Below, piece after piece: positions 9,185 through 16,395 of a DNA stretch of 17,984 bases (positions are counted from its first letter, which is position 1; each line of letters begins with the position of its first letter). Under the pieces are notes generated by a model. The model saw only the letters and a program-made list of their open reading frames with translations, searched no databases and was not told the origin of the DNA. A program made the position numbers and the translations under genes. Source of the stretch: JAAYJR01 sp964563975 (GTDB lineage Bacteria; Bacteroidota; Bacteroidia; Bacteroidales; Prolixibacteraceae); NCBI GenBank assembly GCA_964563975.1, contig CAZLZJ010000047.1, positions 1 to 17,984 on the forward strand, in the 5' to 3' direction.

Positions 9185-9985
9185 TTAAATAATTACTTTT
9201 TTATCCTGGGTCATTCTTGTCATTTTATTCCTCTGCAGAATTTCCCTTGCAAGATTCATATGGTTTATTGCTCCTTTGGAACTGGCATCATATAGTATGA
9301 CAGGCTTCCCGTGACTCGGCGATTCACTGAGCTTAACATTACGCTGAATCACTGTTTCGAAAACCATTTCCTGAAAATGTCGCTTTACCTCTTCAAGCAC
9401 CTGGGTTGAAAGATTTAAACGGGAATCAAACATAGTCAGCAAAAAACCCTCTATCTCAAGTTCGGGATTAAGCCTGTTTTGAATTATCTTAACGGTATTC
9501 AATAATTTACCTAACCCTTCAAGAGCAAAATATTCACATTGAACAGGTATTATAACTGAATCAGATGCCGTTAATGCGTTAACCGTGATCAAACCAAGTG
9601 ATGGTGAACAATCAATAAATATAAAATCATATTTATCTTTAAGCCCGGCTATGGTATTTCTCAAAACTTTCTCGCGATTGGGAAGATTCAACATCTCTAT
9701 CTCAGCACCAACCAGATCAATGTGAGAAGGAATTATATCTAACTTTTCAATTTCAGTTTTTAAAATAACCCTTTCCGGTTCAATCCCGTCAACAATGCAT
9801 TCGTAAATACTTGCCTGGACATTTCTTACATCAAATCCAAAACCGGATGTAGCATTTGCCTGGGGATCTGCATCGATAATCAACACCTCTTGTTCAAGAA
9901 CAGCCAGACTGGCTGCCAGGTTAATAGCAGTTGTTGTTTTTCCCACCCCGCCTTTCTGATTTGCCAATGAAATGATTTTTCCCAT
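9185..9985 (-). CDS. parA: ParA/Soj chromosome-partitioning ATPase
   Basis: A 266-residue deviant Walker ATPase that binds the nucleoid as an ATP dimer and moves ParB-parS complexes. The deviant Walker A is KGGVGKTT at residues 11-18, with both the signature Lys11 and Lys16. The A' motif is LIIDADPQAN (35-44) and the Walker B is FIFIDCSPSLG (121-131). The Soj-type length without an N-terminal HTH indicates chromosomal ParA rather than a plasmid type Ia protein. It is the first gene of the parA-parB-DUF5683-mltD operon, with an 88-base gap to priA upstream. Confidence 0.98.
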   Translation of the reverse strand: MGKIISLANQKGGVGKTTTAINLAASLAVLEQEVLIIDADPQANATSGFGFDVRNVQASIYECIVDGIEPERVILKTEIEKLDIIPSHIDLVGAEIEMLNLPNREKVLRNTIAGLKDKYDFIFIDCSPSLGLITVNALTASDSVIIPVQCEYFALEGLGKLLNTVKIIQNRLNPELEIEGFLLTMFDSRLNLSTQVLEEVKRHFQEMVFETVIQRNVKLSESPSHGKPVILYDASSKGAINHMNLAREILQRNKMTRMTQDKKVII

Positions 9986-10020
9986 ATTTATAATAATTTA
10001 TAAAAATTCCAACCGGGCTT

Positions 10021-10028
10021 CAAATTTA
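10021..10028 (-). promoter_or_regulatory. Putative -7 box for the parAB operon
   Basis: On the minus strand the sequence reads TAAATTTG, fitting TAnnTTTG. It lies 35 bases upstream of the parA ATG, in the only sizeable gap between priA and parA. A TTG sits 15 bases further upstream, shorter than the usual 17-23 base spacing. It suggests that the par operon has its own promoter. Confidence 0.4.
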
Positions 10029-10073
10029 ATAAAATAGCCTTAACAAGCAGGCATTTTAAATAAAATTGGACAA

Positions 10074-12542
10074 CTATGCCGGATCAACGTCGATAACAAC
10101 AGCACAGTTGCTATTTTCAGTTACCGATTGCATTATAATCTGCTTAGCCTTTTGCAATGACTTTTTAGGCTCTGCCTTTATCCAAATCTCATTTAAAAAC
10201 AGTGACTGAATACGGTTCACCAAAGGGTAAGCCGGACCTAATATAATAAAAGAATACCTTTCTTTCAGCAATAAAGCCAGCTGCCGGGCAGCACGGCTCA
10301 CTGTTTCAGGCCTCTTATGCCTGACTGTTATTTTTATCAGCCGCGAATAGGGCGGATACTTAAATAACTTACGTTCTTCCATTTGCATTTTAAATAACGA
10401 CAAAAAATCCTGTTCCCGAATATGGCTTACAACCGGATGATTTGGTTGCGATGTCTGCAAAACAACTGTTCCGCGATCCTGTTTTCGTTCCATTCCGGCA
10501 CAGATCTGAGAAATAAGCTGATAAGCTTTTTCATAAGCCCGAAAGTCAGGAAAATTAATAAGATCATCGGCATTAATGATCCCCGCAACACTTACATTTT
10601 CAAATCCCAACACTTTTATAACCATTTGTGTGCCAACTAATAAATCTATTTTTCCCTTTCTGAAATCATCAATAATCCCGGAATATGATTTTTTTGTTCC
10701 GGCAGTATCATAATCAACCCGGCCTGTTTTTATTTCGGGAAATAACAGTTGTAACTCTTCTTCAATTTTTTCAGTTCCGAATCCGTACGTTTTAACTGCC
10801 CCGGAGCCGCAATGAAGGCACTCCTGCGGCATAGATGTAATATATCCGCAATAGTGGCATTTAAGGCGGTTATCAGATTTGTGATAAGTAAGAGTTACAT
10901 CACAATTGATGCATTTGGGAATCCATCCACAATCAAAGCATTGAATAAGAGAGGAATACCCTCTCCTGTTCTGAAAAAGAATAACTTGCCGGTTATTCTC
11001 AAATGCCTCTTTCATCAATAAAAAAAGTTCCGGCGACAATATTGATTTCATCTGCTTCTTTTTCAATGCCGTACGTACATCAGCAACTATTATTTCAGGC
11101 GATTTAATTTCCGGGTTTTTTGTTAAAAGGTTCACTAACTTGTATTTTCCTGACAATGCATTAAAATATGACTCATATGAAGGGGTTGCAGAACCCAATA
11201 ATATATTTGCATTTTGTTGATTACCAAGAATAATAGCCATATCCCTTGCATTGTAGCGGGGAGCAGGATCATGTTGCTTAAAAGAGTTTTCATGCTCCTG
11301 ATCAACAATAATCAACCCCAATCTTGAAAATGGCAAAAAAACAGAAGACCTTGTTCCCAACACTATCTGATAATTTTCACTTATACCCGGTCTGAATTTA
11401 AGCACTTCCTGCCAAATTTCAACACGCTCGTGGCTGCTGAAACGCGAATGATAAATTCCTGCCCTCCTGCCAAAAACAGTTTTTAATTGCCCGACAAAAT
11501 AACTTGTGAAATCTATTTCAGATACCAAAAAAAGAACCTGTCTTCCTGATCTTACCGTCTCACTGATCAGGCTAATATATATTCCGGCTTTCCCGCCGGC
11601 TGTATCTCCATGAATTAATACCACCCTATTCTGTTCAAAGCCCGACCTGACCTCTTTAATGATTTCCGGCTGATCACCATTTAAAGAGTTAATTTCAACA
11701 TATTCATCTTCAACACCCGTATCTAACCTGGATACCTCTTCTTGAAATTCAACAAAAATGCCCTTCCTGATTAAGGCTTTAAGTACCCCTCCTGAGATTC
11801 CGGTTTCTTCCAACAGTTCCTTTTTACTGATGGAAGGAACCGTTTTTTCACAAAAATGGAGCAGCAGTGACTGTTGTTTTTTAGAACGCTTAAGATTTTC
11901 TATCAAAGAATTCAGCTCCTCTTTACTTCCGATTTTGGAATTTAATTTCAGCCGGGCTGAAGTTTTGGGTTTATATTTATTGACGATTCTCTCTTCGATC
12001 CTAATAATATTCTTTTCAATCAGTGAGTTTAATGTCCTGAACGAAAAATCTTTCCCGGCTTTTTTCTGAAGATTGTCAATTGACAATATCTTCTCACCGA
12101 TAAGATCAATTATCATATACTCCTCTTTTGAAAGAGTATACTCCTCCCCTTTACCGGCAAAGATCACCTTCGACCTGCTTTCCAATATAAATCCGGAAGG
12201 TAATGCCGCCCTGAATATTTCACCAAGTGAACAGCAGTAATATTCAGCCATCCACTTCCATAATTTAAAATTTTCAGGAAAAAGCAGGGGTTTATCATCA
12301 AGAACCTGCACTATCTCTTTAAACTCAATACCGGAAGGGGGATTATCTGTAATTTCAAGAACCAAAGCCGAAAAAAACTTTTTCCGCCCAAATTGCACAA
12401 TAACTCTCTGCCCCGGATATATTTTCCTTTTAAACTTCAAGGGTATCCTGTAGGTATAGGTGTCCTGAAGTGCAAGCGGCAAAATTACATTCACATACAA
12501 TCCGGGCATAATTACCAATTTAAGCTTACTGCAATCCAACAA
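10074..12542 (-). CDS. priA: Primosomal protein N' (PriA) with degenerate helicase motifs
   Basis: PriA recognises stalled or collapsed forks and starts reloading of the replicative helicase. The frame encodes 822 residues; M12 (12509, MPGLYVNVILPLAL) is the likelier true start by family comparison, but numbering here is from M1. The 3' fork-binding domain is about 14-120, followed by a winged-helix region. The helicase lobes begin near 290. The zinc module keeps all eight Cys (535, 538, 544, 547, 562, 565, 575, 578). The aromatic-rich loop KQHDPAPRYNARD (422-434), motif III SATPS (451-455) and the C-terminal domain are intact. The ATPase residues are not: Walker A reads GDTAGGKA (312-319), motif II DQEH (414-417), motif V TQMVIKVLGF, and motif VI QICAGMERK. 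The frame has no stop or shift, so the gene looks functional but probably lacks ATPase activity. It follows ispH by 29 bases. Confidence 0.95.
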   Translation of the reverse strand: MLDCSKLKLVIMPGLYVNVILPLALQDTYTYRIPLKFKRKIYPGQRVIVQFGRKKFFSALVLEITDNPPSGIEFKEIVQVLDDKPLLFPENFKLWKWMAEYYCCSLGEIFRAALPSGFILESRSKVIFAGKGEEYTLSKEEYMIIDLIGEKILSIDNLQKKAGKDFSFRTLNSLIEKNIIRIEERIVNKYKPKTSARLKLNSKIGSKEELNSLIENLKRSKKQQSLLLHFCEKTVPSISKKELLEETGISGGVLKALIRKGIFVEFQEEVSRLDTGVEDEYVEINSLNGDQPEIIKEVRSGFEQNRVVLIHGDTAGGKAGIYISLISETVRSGRQVLFLVSEIDFTSYFVGQLKTVFGRRAGIYHSRFSSHERVEIWQEVLKFRPGISENYQIVLGTRSSVFLPFSRLGLIIVDQEHENSFKQHDPAPRYNARDMAIILGNQQNANILLGSATPSYESYFNALSGKYKLVNLLTKNPEIKSPEIIVADVRTALKKKQMKSILSPELFLLMKEAFENNRQVILFQNRRGYSSLIQCFDCGWIPKCINCDVTLTYHKSDNRLKCHYCGYITSMPQECLHCGSGAVKTYGFGTEKIEEELQLLFPEIKTGRVDYDTAGTKKSYSGIIDDFRKGKIDLLVGTQMVIKVLGFENVSVAGIINADDLINFPDFRAYEKAYQLISQICAGMERKQDRGTVVLQTSQPNHPVVSHIREQDFLSLFKMQMEERKLFKYPPYSRLIKITVRHKRPETVSRAARQLALLLKERYSFIILGPAYPLVNRIQSLFLNEIWIKAEPKKSLQKAKQIIMQSVTENSNCAVVIDVDPA

Positions 12543-12571
12543 AATTATTAAATTGTTCGGCTTGGGATTTT

Positions 12572-13438
12572 TTAACCAAAATTCTTTTTAACATACGATG
12601 CCACCTCCTTCATCAACCATTCAGGCGTTGATGTTGCACCTGAAATCCCAACCGACACAGCCCCGTCGAACCACGACGGCTCAATGTCGGCAGCTCCTGA
12701 AATATAATAAGAGTTTGGATTGGCATCACTGCATACGGAAAAAAGATACCTGCCATTTGAACTTTTATCTCCTGCTACAAATAGCAGTAGATCATAATTT
12801 TCAGCAAACTTCTTTAAGCGGGGAACCCTGTTGACAACCTGGCGGCAAATTGTATCTCTGACCTCTAATTTGACGCCGGGTCTCATATTATCTTCTATTA
12901 TCCGGGCAATCAATTGAAATTCGTCAATTTTCATGGTGGTTTGAGAGTATAGACAAACCGGCTTCGAAAAGTCAACTTTTTTTAAATCTTCAACTCTCTC
13001 AATAATAATTCCTCTATTTTTAATCTGGCCGTTAAGGGCAACAACTTCAGCATGCCCCTTTTTTCCAAAAATAACCAGTTGCCCCCCCTTGGGAGAAACT
13101 TTTTTATAATTTGCTTTTATTCTCTTTTGAAGGCTGAGCACCACCGGGCAGGTAGCATCTATCAACTCAATATTATTATTCAAAGCATACTCATATATTT
13201 CCGGAGGCTGGCCATGAGCTCTTATAAGAACGGTTGTCTCTTTCATCTTATAAAACTCCTCCTCCGAAATGGTTTTGAGTCCGTTTTCCTCAAGCCTGGC
13301 AACCTCCATACTATTATGAACAATATCGCCAAGACAATATAAAATTTTATCTTTTTTTAATTCCTGCTCAGCCTGTTTTATCGCCATAATTACGCCAAAA
13401 CAGAATCCTGAACAACTATCAATTACAACCTTCATCAC
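12572..13438 (-). CDS. ispH: 4-hydroxy-3-methylbut-2-enyl diphosphate reductase
   Basis: Last enzyme of the MEP (non-mevalonate) pathway. This [4Fe-4S] enzyme reduces HMBPP to IPP and DMAPP in the cytoplasm. In this 288-residue protein the cluster ligands are Cys13 (SGFCFGV), Cys97 (DATCPVV) and Cys198 (DTICRQV). The diphosphate and substrate residues are present: His41 (IVHN), His75 (RAHGQ), His129 and the proton-relay Glu131 (GHAEV), the Thr pair in SQTT, Ser-Ser-Asn 226-228 and Ser270 in GISGATSTPEWL. The SGFCFGV form is typical of Bacteroidota. The start may be M1 or M2. The gene lies 28 bases downstream of cmk and 29 upstream of priA, suggesting one transcript. Confidence 0.97.
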   Translation of the reverse strand: MMKVVIDSCSGFCFGVIMAIKQAEQELKKDKILYCLGDIVHNSMEVARLEENGLKTISEEEFYKMKETTVLIRAHGQPPEIYEYALNNNIELIDATCPVVLSLQKRIKANYKKVSPKGGQLVIFGKKGHAEVVALNGQIKNRGIIIERVEDLKKVDFSKPVCLYSQTTMKIDEFQLIARIIEDNMRPGVKLEVRDTICRQVVNRVPRLKKFAENYDLLLFVAGDKSSNGRYLFSVCSDANPNSYYISGAADIEPSWFDGAVSVGISGATSTPEWLMKEVASYVKKNFG

Positions 13439-13466
13439 TTAATCTCTTTAATATGTCATATAAGAT

Positions 13467-14162
13467 TTAAGCATCTATTATCTCTCTTGCTCTATCCAAT
13501 GCCCACTTAAGCTGCTCTTCCCTGGTTAAAAAACTGTTATCTAAAACAATGGCATCTCCGGCCTTTTTTAACGGACCGATCTTCCTTTCCGAATCAATGG
13601 TATCTCTTTCATTTACATTTTTTAAAATCTCATTATAATCCACCTGTTCACCCTTTCCCTTCAACTCAAGATAGCGCCGCTGAGCGCGAATATCCGGAGA
13701 TGCTGTCATAAATATTTTCAATTCCGCATCAGGAAATACTACTGTGCCGATATCCCTGCCATCCATTACAATTCCTTTATTTTTCCCATTTTCACGCTGC
13801 TGTTTCACCATCTCATAACGCACTTCGGGAATTACACTTACCGGGCTTACATTTTGAGAAACCTCTAACCTCCTGATTTCATCTTCAACATTCTCACCAT
13901 TCAGAAAAGTAATATTTTTTTCACTTTCTCCATCCCATTTAAAATTGATCCTGATCTCCGGAAGGCCTGAAACTATCTTTTCCATATCGGGAATGCCATT
14001 ATCTATCCATCCTTTGCGCAGTGCAAATAAAGTCGTTGCCCTATACATCGCCCCGCTGTCAATATATATATAACCCAAATTTTTTGCCAGAGACTTAGCC
14101 AAAGTGCTTTTGCCGCAGGAAGAGTGACCGTCGACAGTAATTAAAATTTTTTTTCTTTCCAT
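13467..14162 (-). CDS. cmk: Cytidylate kinase
   Basis: Phosphorylates CMP and dCMP with ATP, feeding CTP and dCTP pools. The 231-residue length is normal for bacterial CMK. The P-loop is DGHSSCGKST (residues 11-20). The CMP-binding motif DSGAMYRA follows, then the nucleoside-binding insert. VMDGRDIGTVVFPDAELKIF holds the catalytic and CMP-contacting Asp and Arg. The lid includes RAQRRYLEL, and KKAGDAIVLDNS is the conserved C-terminal stretch. The ATG at 14162 is the only suitable start. It is first in the cmk-ispH-priA group, with porQ ending 60 bases upstream. Confidence 0.97.
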   Translation of the reverse strand: MERKKILITVDGHSSCGKSTLAKSLAKNLGYIYIDSGAMYRATTLFALRKGWIDNGIPDMEKIVSGLPEIRINFKWDGESEKNITFLNGENVEDEIRRLEVSQNVSPVSVIPEVRYEMVKQQRENGKNKGIVMDGRDIGTVVFPDAELKIFMTASPDIRAQRRYLELKGKGEQVDYNEILKNVNERDTIDSERKIGPLKKAGDAIVLDNSFLTREEQLKWALDRAREIIDA

Positions 14163-14178
14163 TATATCAAGATTTCAA

Positions 14179-14186
14179 CAAAGATA
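14179..14186 (-). promoter_or_regulatory. Putative -7 box for cmk-ispH-priA
   Basis: The minus strand reads TATCTTTG, a full match to TAnnTTTG, 17 bases upstream of the cmk ATG in the 60-base porQ-cmk gap. This implies a very short leader of about 10 bases. No convincing -33 element was found. Confidence 0.4.
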
Positions 14187-14222
14187 ACGGATTTTTTAAT
14201 TCAGATATAATAGTCCTTATTA

Positions 14223-15248
14223 TTACAGATCATTAAGATTAACAGCCAATGAAAAAAGGTTTGATGACCCGGCAAGATGAAAGCGGGAGGTGGCAAAATC
14301 AAATCTAAACCGCTTCAGTTTAAGCCCGAATCCCATAGAAAGCCCCACGGTCGATAACTTCTCTTCATACTTCAGCTCCTGCCTGCGCTGATAATTGTAA
14401 CCTGCACGCAATATAAAATTTTCTGAAGGAAGTATCTCTACACCAATTACAATATGGCGTAAAAATTGTTTGGCGAAATTTTCATCACGCCTGTGGATAC
14501 CCTCCGGGGTAAATTCTCTGTCATCTTCATTTCCGCCTAACTTCCAATGATTCAAATGTTGCATGGTCAAAGATAGTATTGCCGGTGCATACTTCAAACG
14601 GGTGCTGATACCTGCCTGTAAATCAAAAGGGACTGCTTCGCGATTGCCATCCTGATAATAAGTCGTTATCTGGCCTCCAAGGTTGCGTGCCGTAACAGCA
14701 ACAGTTGTAAGGCTGTCCTGAAAATCGTAATAAACTCCTAAGTCTGCTGCCAATCCAAATGAACGATAACTTTCAAATACCGAAAGCACGGGTTTTAAAT
14801 TAATACCGTAACCTATACGCTTATACTCATTTGAATATATCATATTAAATGCATACTCTGCAGCTGTAAATGTCAGTCCCGTAAGCTCGCCATCGCCAGT
14901 GGCTTCTCTGAAATTTCCATAATTGATATAGTGCATCCCCAAAGCCAGGTTCCCGATATTCTCATAAGACCGGGCATATGAAGCGTAACCGTAATTTATA
15001 TCGATGAAATAATTAATATAATTAACCAGCAGCATATTGTGCATGCCTTTATCCAACAAGGCAGGATTATGAAAGGGAAGATTAAGATCTGCCGTATCGC
15101 GAATGGCAACCTGTGTTCCACCCAGTGCTGCAATCCTGGCAGAATTGGTCAATTCTAAAAACTGGTAGGTTGATTCACCTCCAATCTGGGACCAAACAAC
15201 ATACGCAGGATGTAAAAAAAGAAGCAATAGATATATTTTCCGGTTCAT
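14223..15248 (-). CDS. porQ: Type IX secretion system protein PorQ
   Basis: Predicted 341-residue outer-membrane beta-barrel protein. In the family, PorQ belongs with PorU, PorV and PorZ in the T9SS attachment complex that processes and anchors cargo at the cell surface. The signal peptide MNRKIYLLLLFLHPAYVVWSQ is followed by GGESTYQFLELTNSARIAALGG (24-44) and HNPALL (60-65), the family's N-terminal signature. The rest has the alternating pattern of barrel strands and ends in an aliphatic C-terminal strand. The frame is open from 15266 (MDIIER...), but the ATG at 15248 is chosen because the signal peptide begins there and a TATCTTTA box lies 27 bases upstream. PorQ often neighbours cmk in Bacteroidota (from memory). 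Confidence 0.88.
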   Translation of the reverse strand: MNRKIYLLLLFLHPAYVVWSQIGGESTYQFLELTNSARIAALGGTQVAIRDTADLNLPFHNPALLDKGMHNMLLVNYINYFIDINYGYASYARSYENIGNLALGMHYINYGNFREATGDGELTGLTFTAAEYAFNMIYSNEYKRIGYGINLKPVLSVFESYRSFGLAADLGVYYDFQDSLTTVAVTARNLGGQITTYYQDGNREAVPFDLQAGISTRLKYAPAILSLTMQHLNHWKLGGNEDDREFTPEGIHRRDENFAKQFLRHIVIGVEILPSENFILRAGYNYQRRQELKYEEKLSTVGLSMGFGLKLKRFRFDFATSRFHLAGSSNLFSLAVNLNDL

Positions 15249-15274
15249 TCGCTCAATTATATCCACTAAAACGC

Positions 15275-15282
15275 TAAAGATA
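15275..15282 (-). promoter_or_regulatory. Weak -7-like box upstream of porQ
   Basis: The minus strand reads TATCTTTA, differing from TAnnTTTG only at the last base. Its position fits a start at 15248 with a leader of about 20 bases, and would put the alternative start at 15266 almost at the transcript 5' end. The rest of the 96-base gap 15267-15362 is AT-rich, with no clear hairpin. Confidence 0.25.
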
Positions 15283-15362
15283 TTGAATTATTACCCTATA
15301 ACAATTACCATCCTGCAGCATTATATTTTAAAAACTGTTCTTTTCTTAATTGCTTCCTAACT

Positions 15363-15554
15363 TCAGGGTATCATGTTATCAGGCACATTTATGTTATTTT
15401 CATATAACAAAAACCGCTTACAATTACTCCAGCCTTTAGGCCCCCGGTTGCAAAATACATTTCTGACAAGAAAAATTGGTCTTTTAATTTCATGATTTTC
15501 ATTATTATATACTGAACAGTCTTTTGCATACCTGCAAAGTTTACCTAAATGCAT
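15363..15554 (-). CDS. Small four-cysteine protein, third gene of the abl operon
   Basis: A 63-residue ORF whose ATG lies one base after the ablB stop codon (TAA-T-ATG), on the same strand. Such tight spacing argues for a real, coupled gene rather than a chance frame. Cysteines lie at 7, 13, 35 and 45 in the pattern C-x5-C-x21-C-x9-C, within LCRYAKDCSVY and VFCNRGPKGWSNCKRF. The paired layout, each half C-x(5 to 9)-C followed by an aromatic residue, resembles small metal- or Fe-S-binding modules, but no named family is recognised. There is no signal peptide or membrane segment, so it should be cytoplasmic. It might assist the radical-SAM aminomutase or act separately; function unknown. Confidence 0.65.
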   Translation of the reverse strand: MHLGKLCRYAKDCSVYNNENHEIKRPIFLVRNVFCNRGPKGWSNCKRFLLYENNINVPDNMIP

Positions 15555-15555
15555 A

Positions 15556-16395
15556 TTAAATATTTTTATAAAAAATGTTCATACTTTCTATACTGCCTGA
15601 TATATTGGTATTATTTATAAGAGTGCCGGTATATCTGTAACCCGCATTTATAAATATCTTGTTTATGCCGGGCTCCCTCAGCCTGGCAATTGTATACAAT
15701 GTTTTAACACCGGCAGGCTTCATTGTCTCTTCCATATATGACAACAGCTGCCCTGCAAGCCCCCTTCCTCTGTATTGAGGAAGAACTGCAAAGTCAGTCA
15801 TCTCGGCATTTTTTTCTGCCTTATCTGTTTCGGCAGCTGACACACCAATAAGCTTACCCTCTTCTTTTACCCCAAAATATATCAATTTGTTACTCTCCAT
15901 ATTCCGGATAATATAAGCCGGGTCATGTACAGGAAACGGATAAGAGATAAAAATCTTTTTAAAAACTTCCGAAATAGCCCGGGCATCTTCAGGTAACAGT
16001 TTCACAAAATTATTACGGCAACCGGCAGGCTGAGATACTCCCGGATTATTTCTTTCCTGATTCCGCAACTTAAAAAAGGCCGCCAACTCAGCTTTGTCTG
16101 CTACTGCCCTATTTTTGTCTAAAAACTTGGATACTATTATACAATCCTCTTTTCCGCAAAAGTAACCAGGAATAAAAGCCTCTATCTTATAACCATTTAA
16201 AATAAAACATGGCAAAAAAAACGGCCTTATCTTTCCAAAAATCTTTGAATATCCTTTCTCCTTTGCAAGCTCATCCAATCCCGGAATAAGAGCTTCCATA
16301 TCAGTGTTTTCTATTTTCAGTAAATAGATGCGATTATTCACCTTCCCATGCTGAATCAACGAATTTTTATATACTTCAATGGTGTCTCTATTCAT
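15556..16395 (-). CDS. ablB: Beta-lysine N6-acetyltransferase (GNAT family)
   Basis: A 279-residue GNAT acetyltransferase predicted to transfer acetyl from acetyl-CoA to the epsilon-amino group of L-beta-lysine, giving the compatible solute N-epsilon-acetyl-beta-lysine. The N-terminal half (about 1-125) has the AblB-type extension, with YSKIFGKIRPFFLPCFILNG and AFIPGYFCGKEDCIIVSKF. The GNAT domain is at about 130-279, with the acetyl-CoA loop PQYRGRGLAGQLL (206-218) and NKIFINAGYRYTGTLINN near the end. The ATG overlaps the ablA stop by 8 bases and has GGAGAG just upstream, indicating translational coupling. The assignment rests on the combination of AblB-like N-terminus and adjacent ablA; a generic GNAT would lack both. 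Confidence 0.92.
   Translation of the reverse strand: MNRDTIEVYKNSLIQHGKVNNRIYLLKIENTDMEALIPGLDELAKEKGYSKIFGKIRPFFLPCFILNGYKIEAFIPGYFCGKEDCIIVSKFLDKNRAVADKAELAAFFKLRNQERNNPGVSQPAGCRNNFVKLLPEDARAISEVFKKIFISYPFPVHDPAYIIRNMESNKLIYFGVKEEGKLIGVSAAETDKAEKNAEMTDFAVLPQYRGRGLAGQLLSYMEETMKPAGVKTLYTIARLREPGINKIFINAGYRYTGTLINNTNISGSIESMNIFYKNI

Noticed and set aside
11758..12069. 103-codon plus-strand frame
   Set aside because: Antisense shadow of priA; composition mirrors the priA reading frame.
10074..12542. priA as a pseudogene
   Set aside because: All 822 codons are open, and the zinc cysteines, motif III and N- and C-terminal domains are conserved; only ATP-handling residues have changed.
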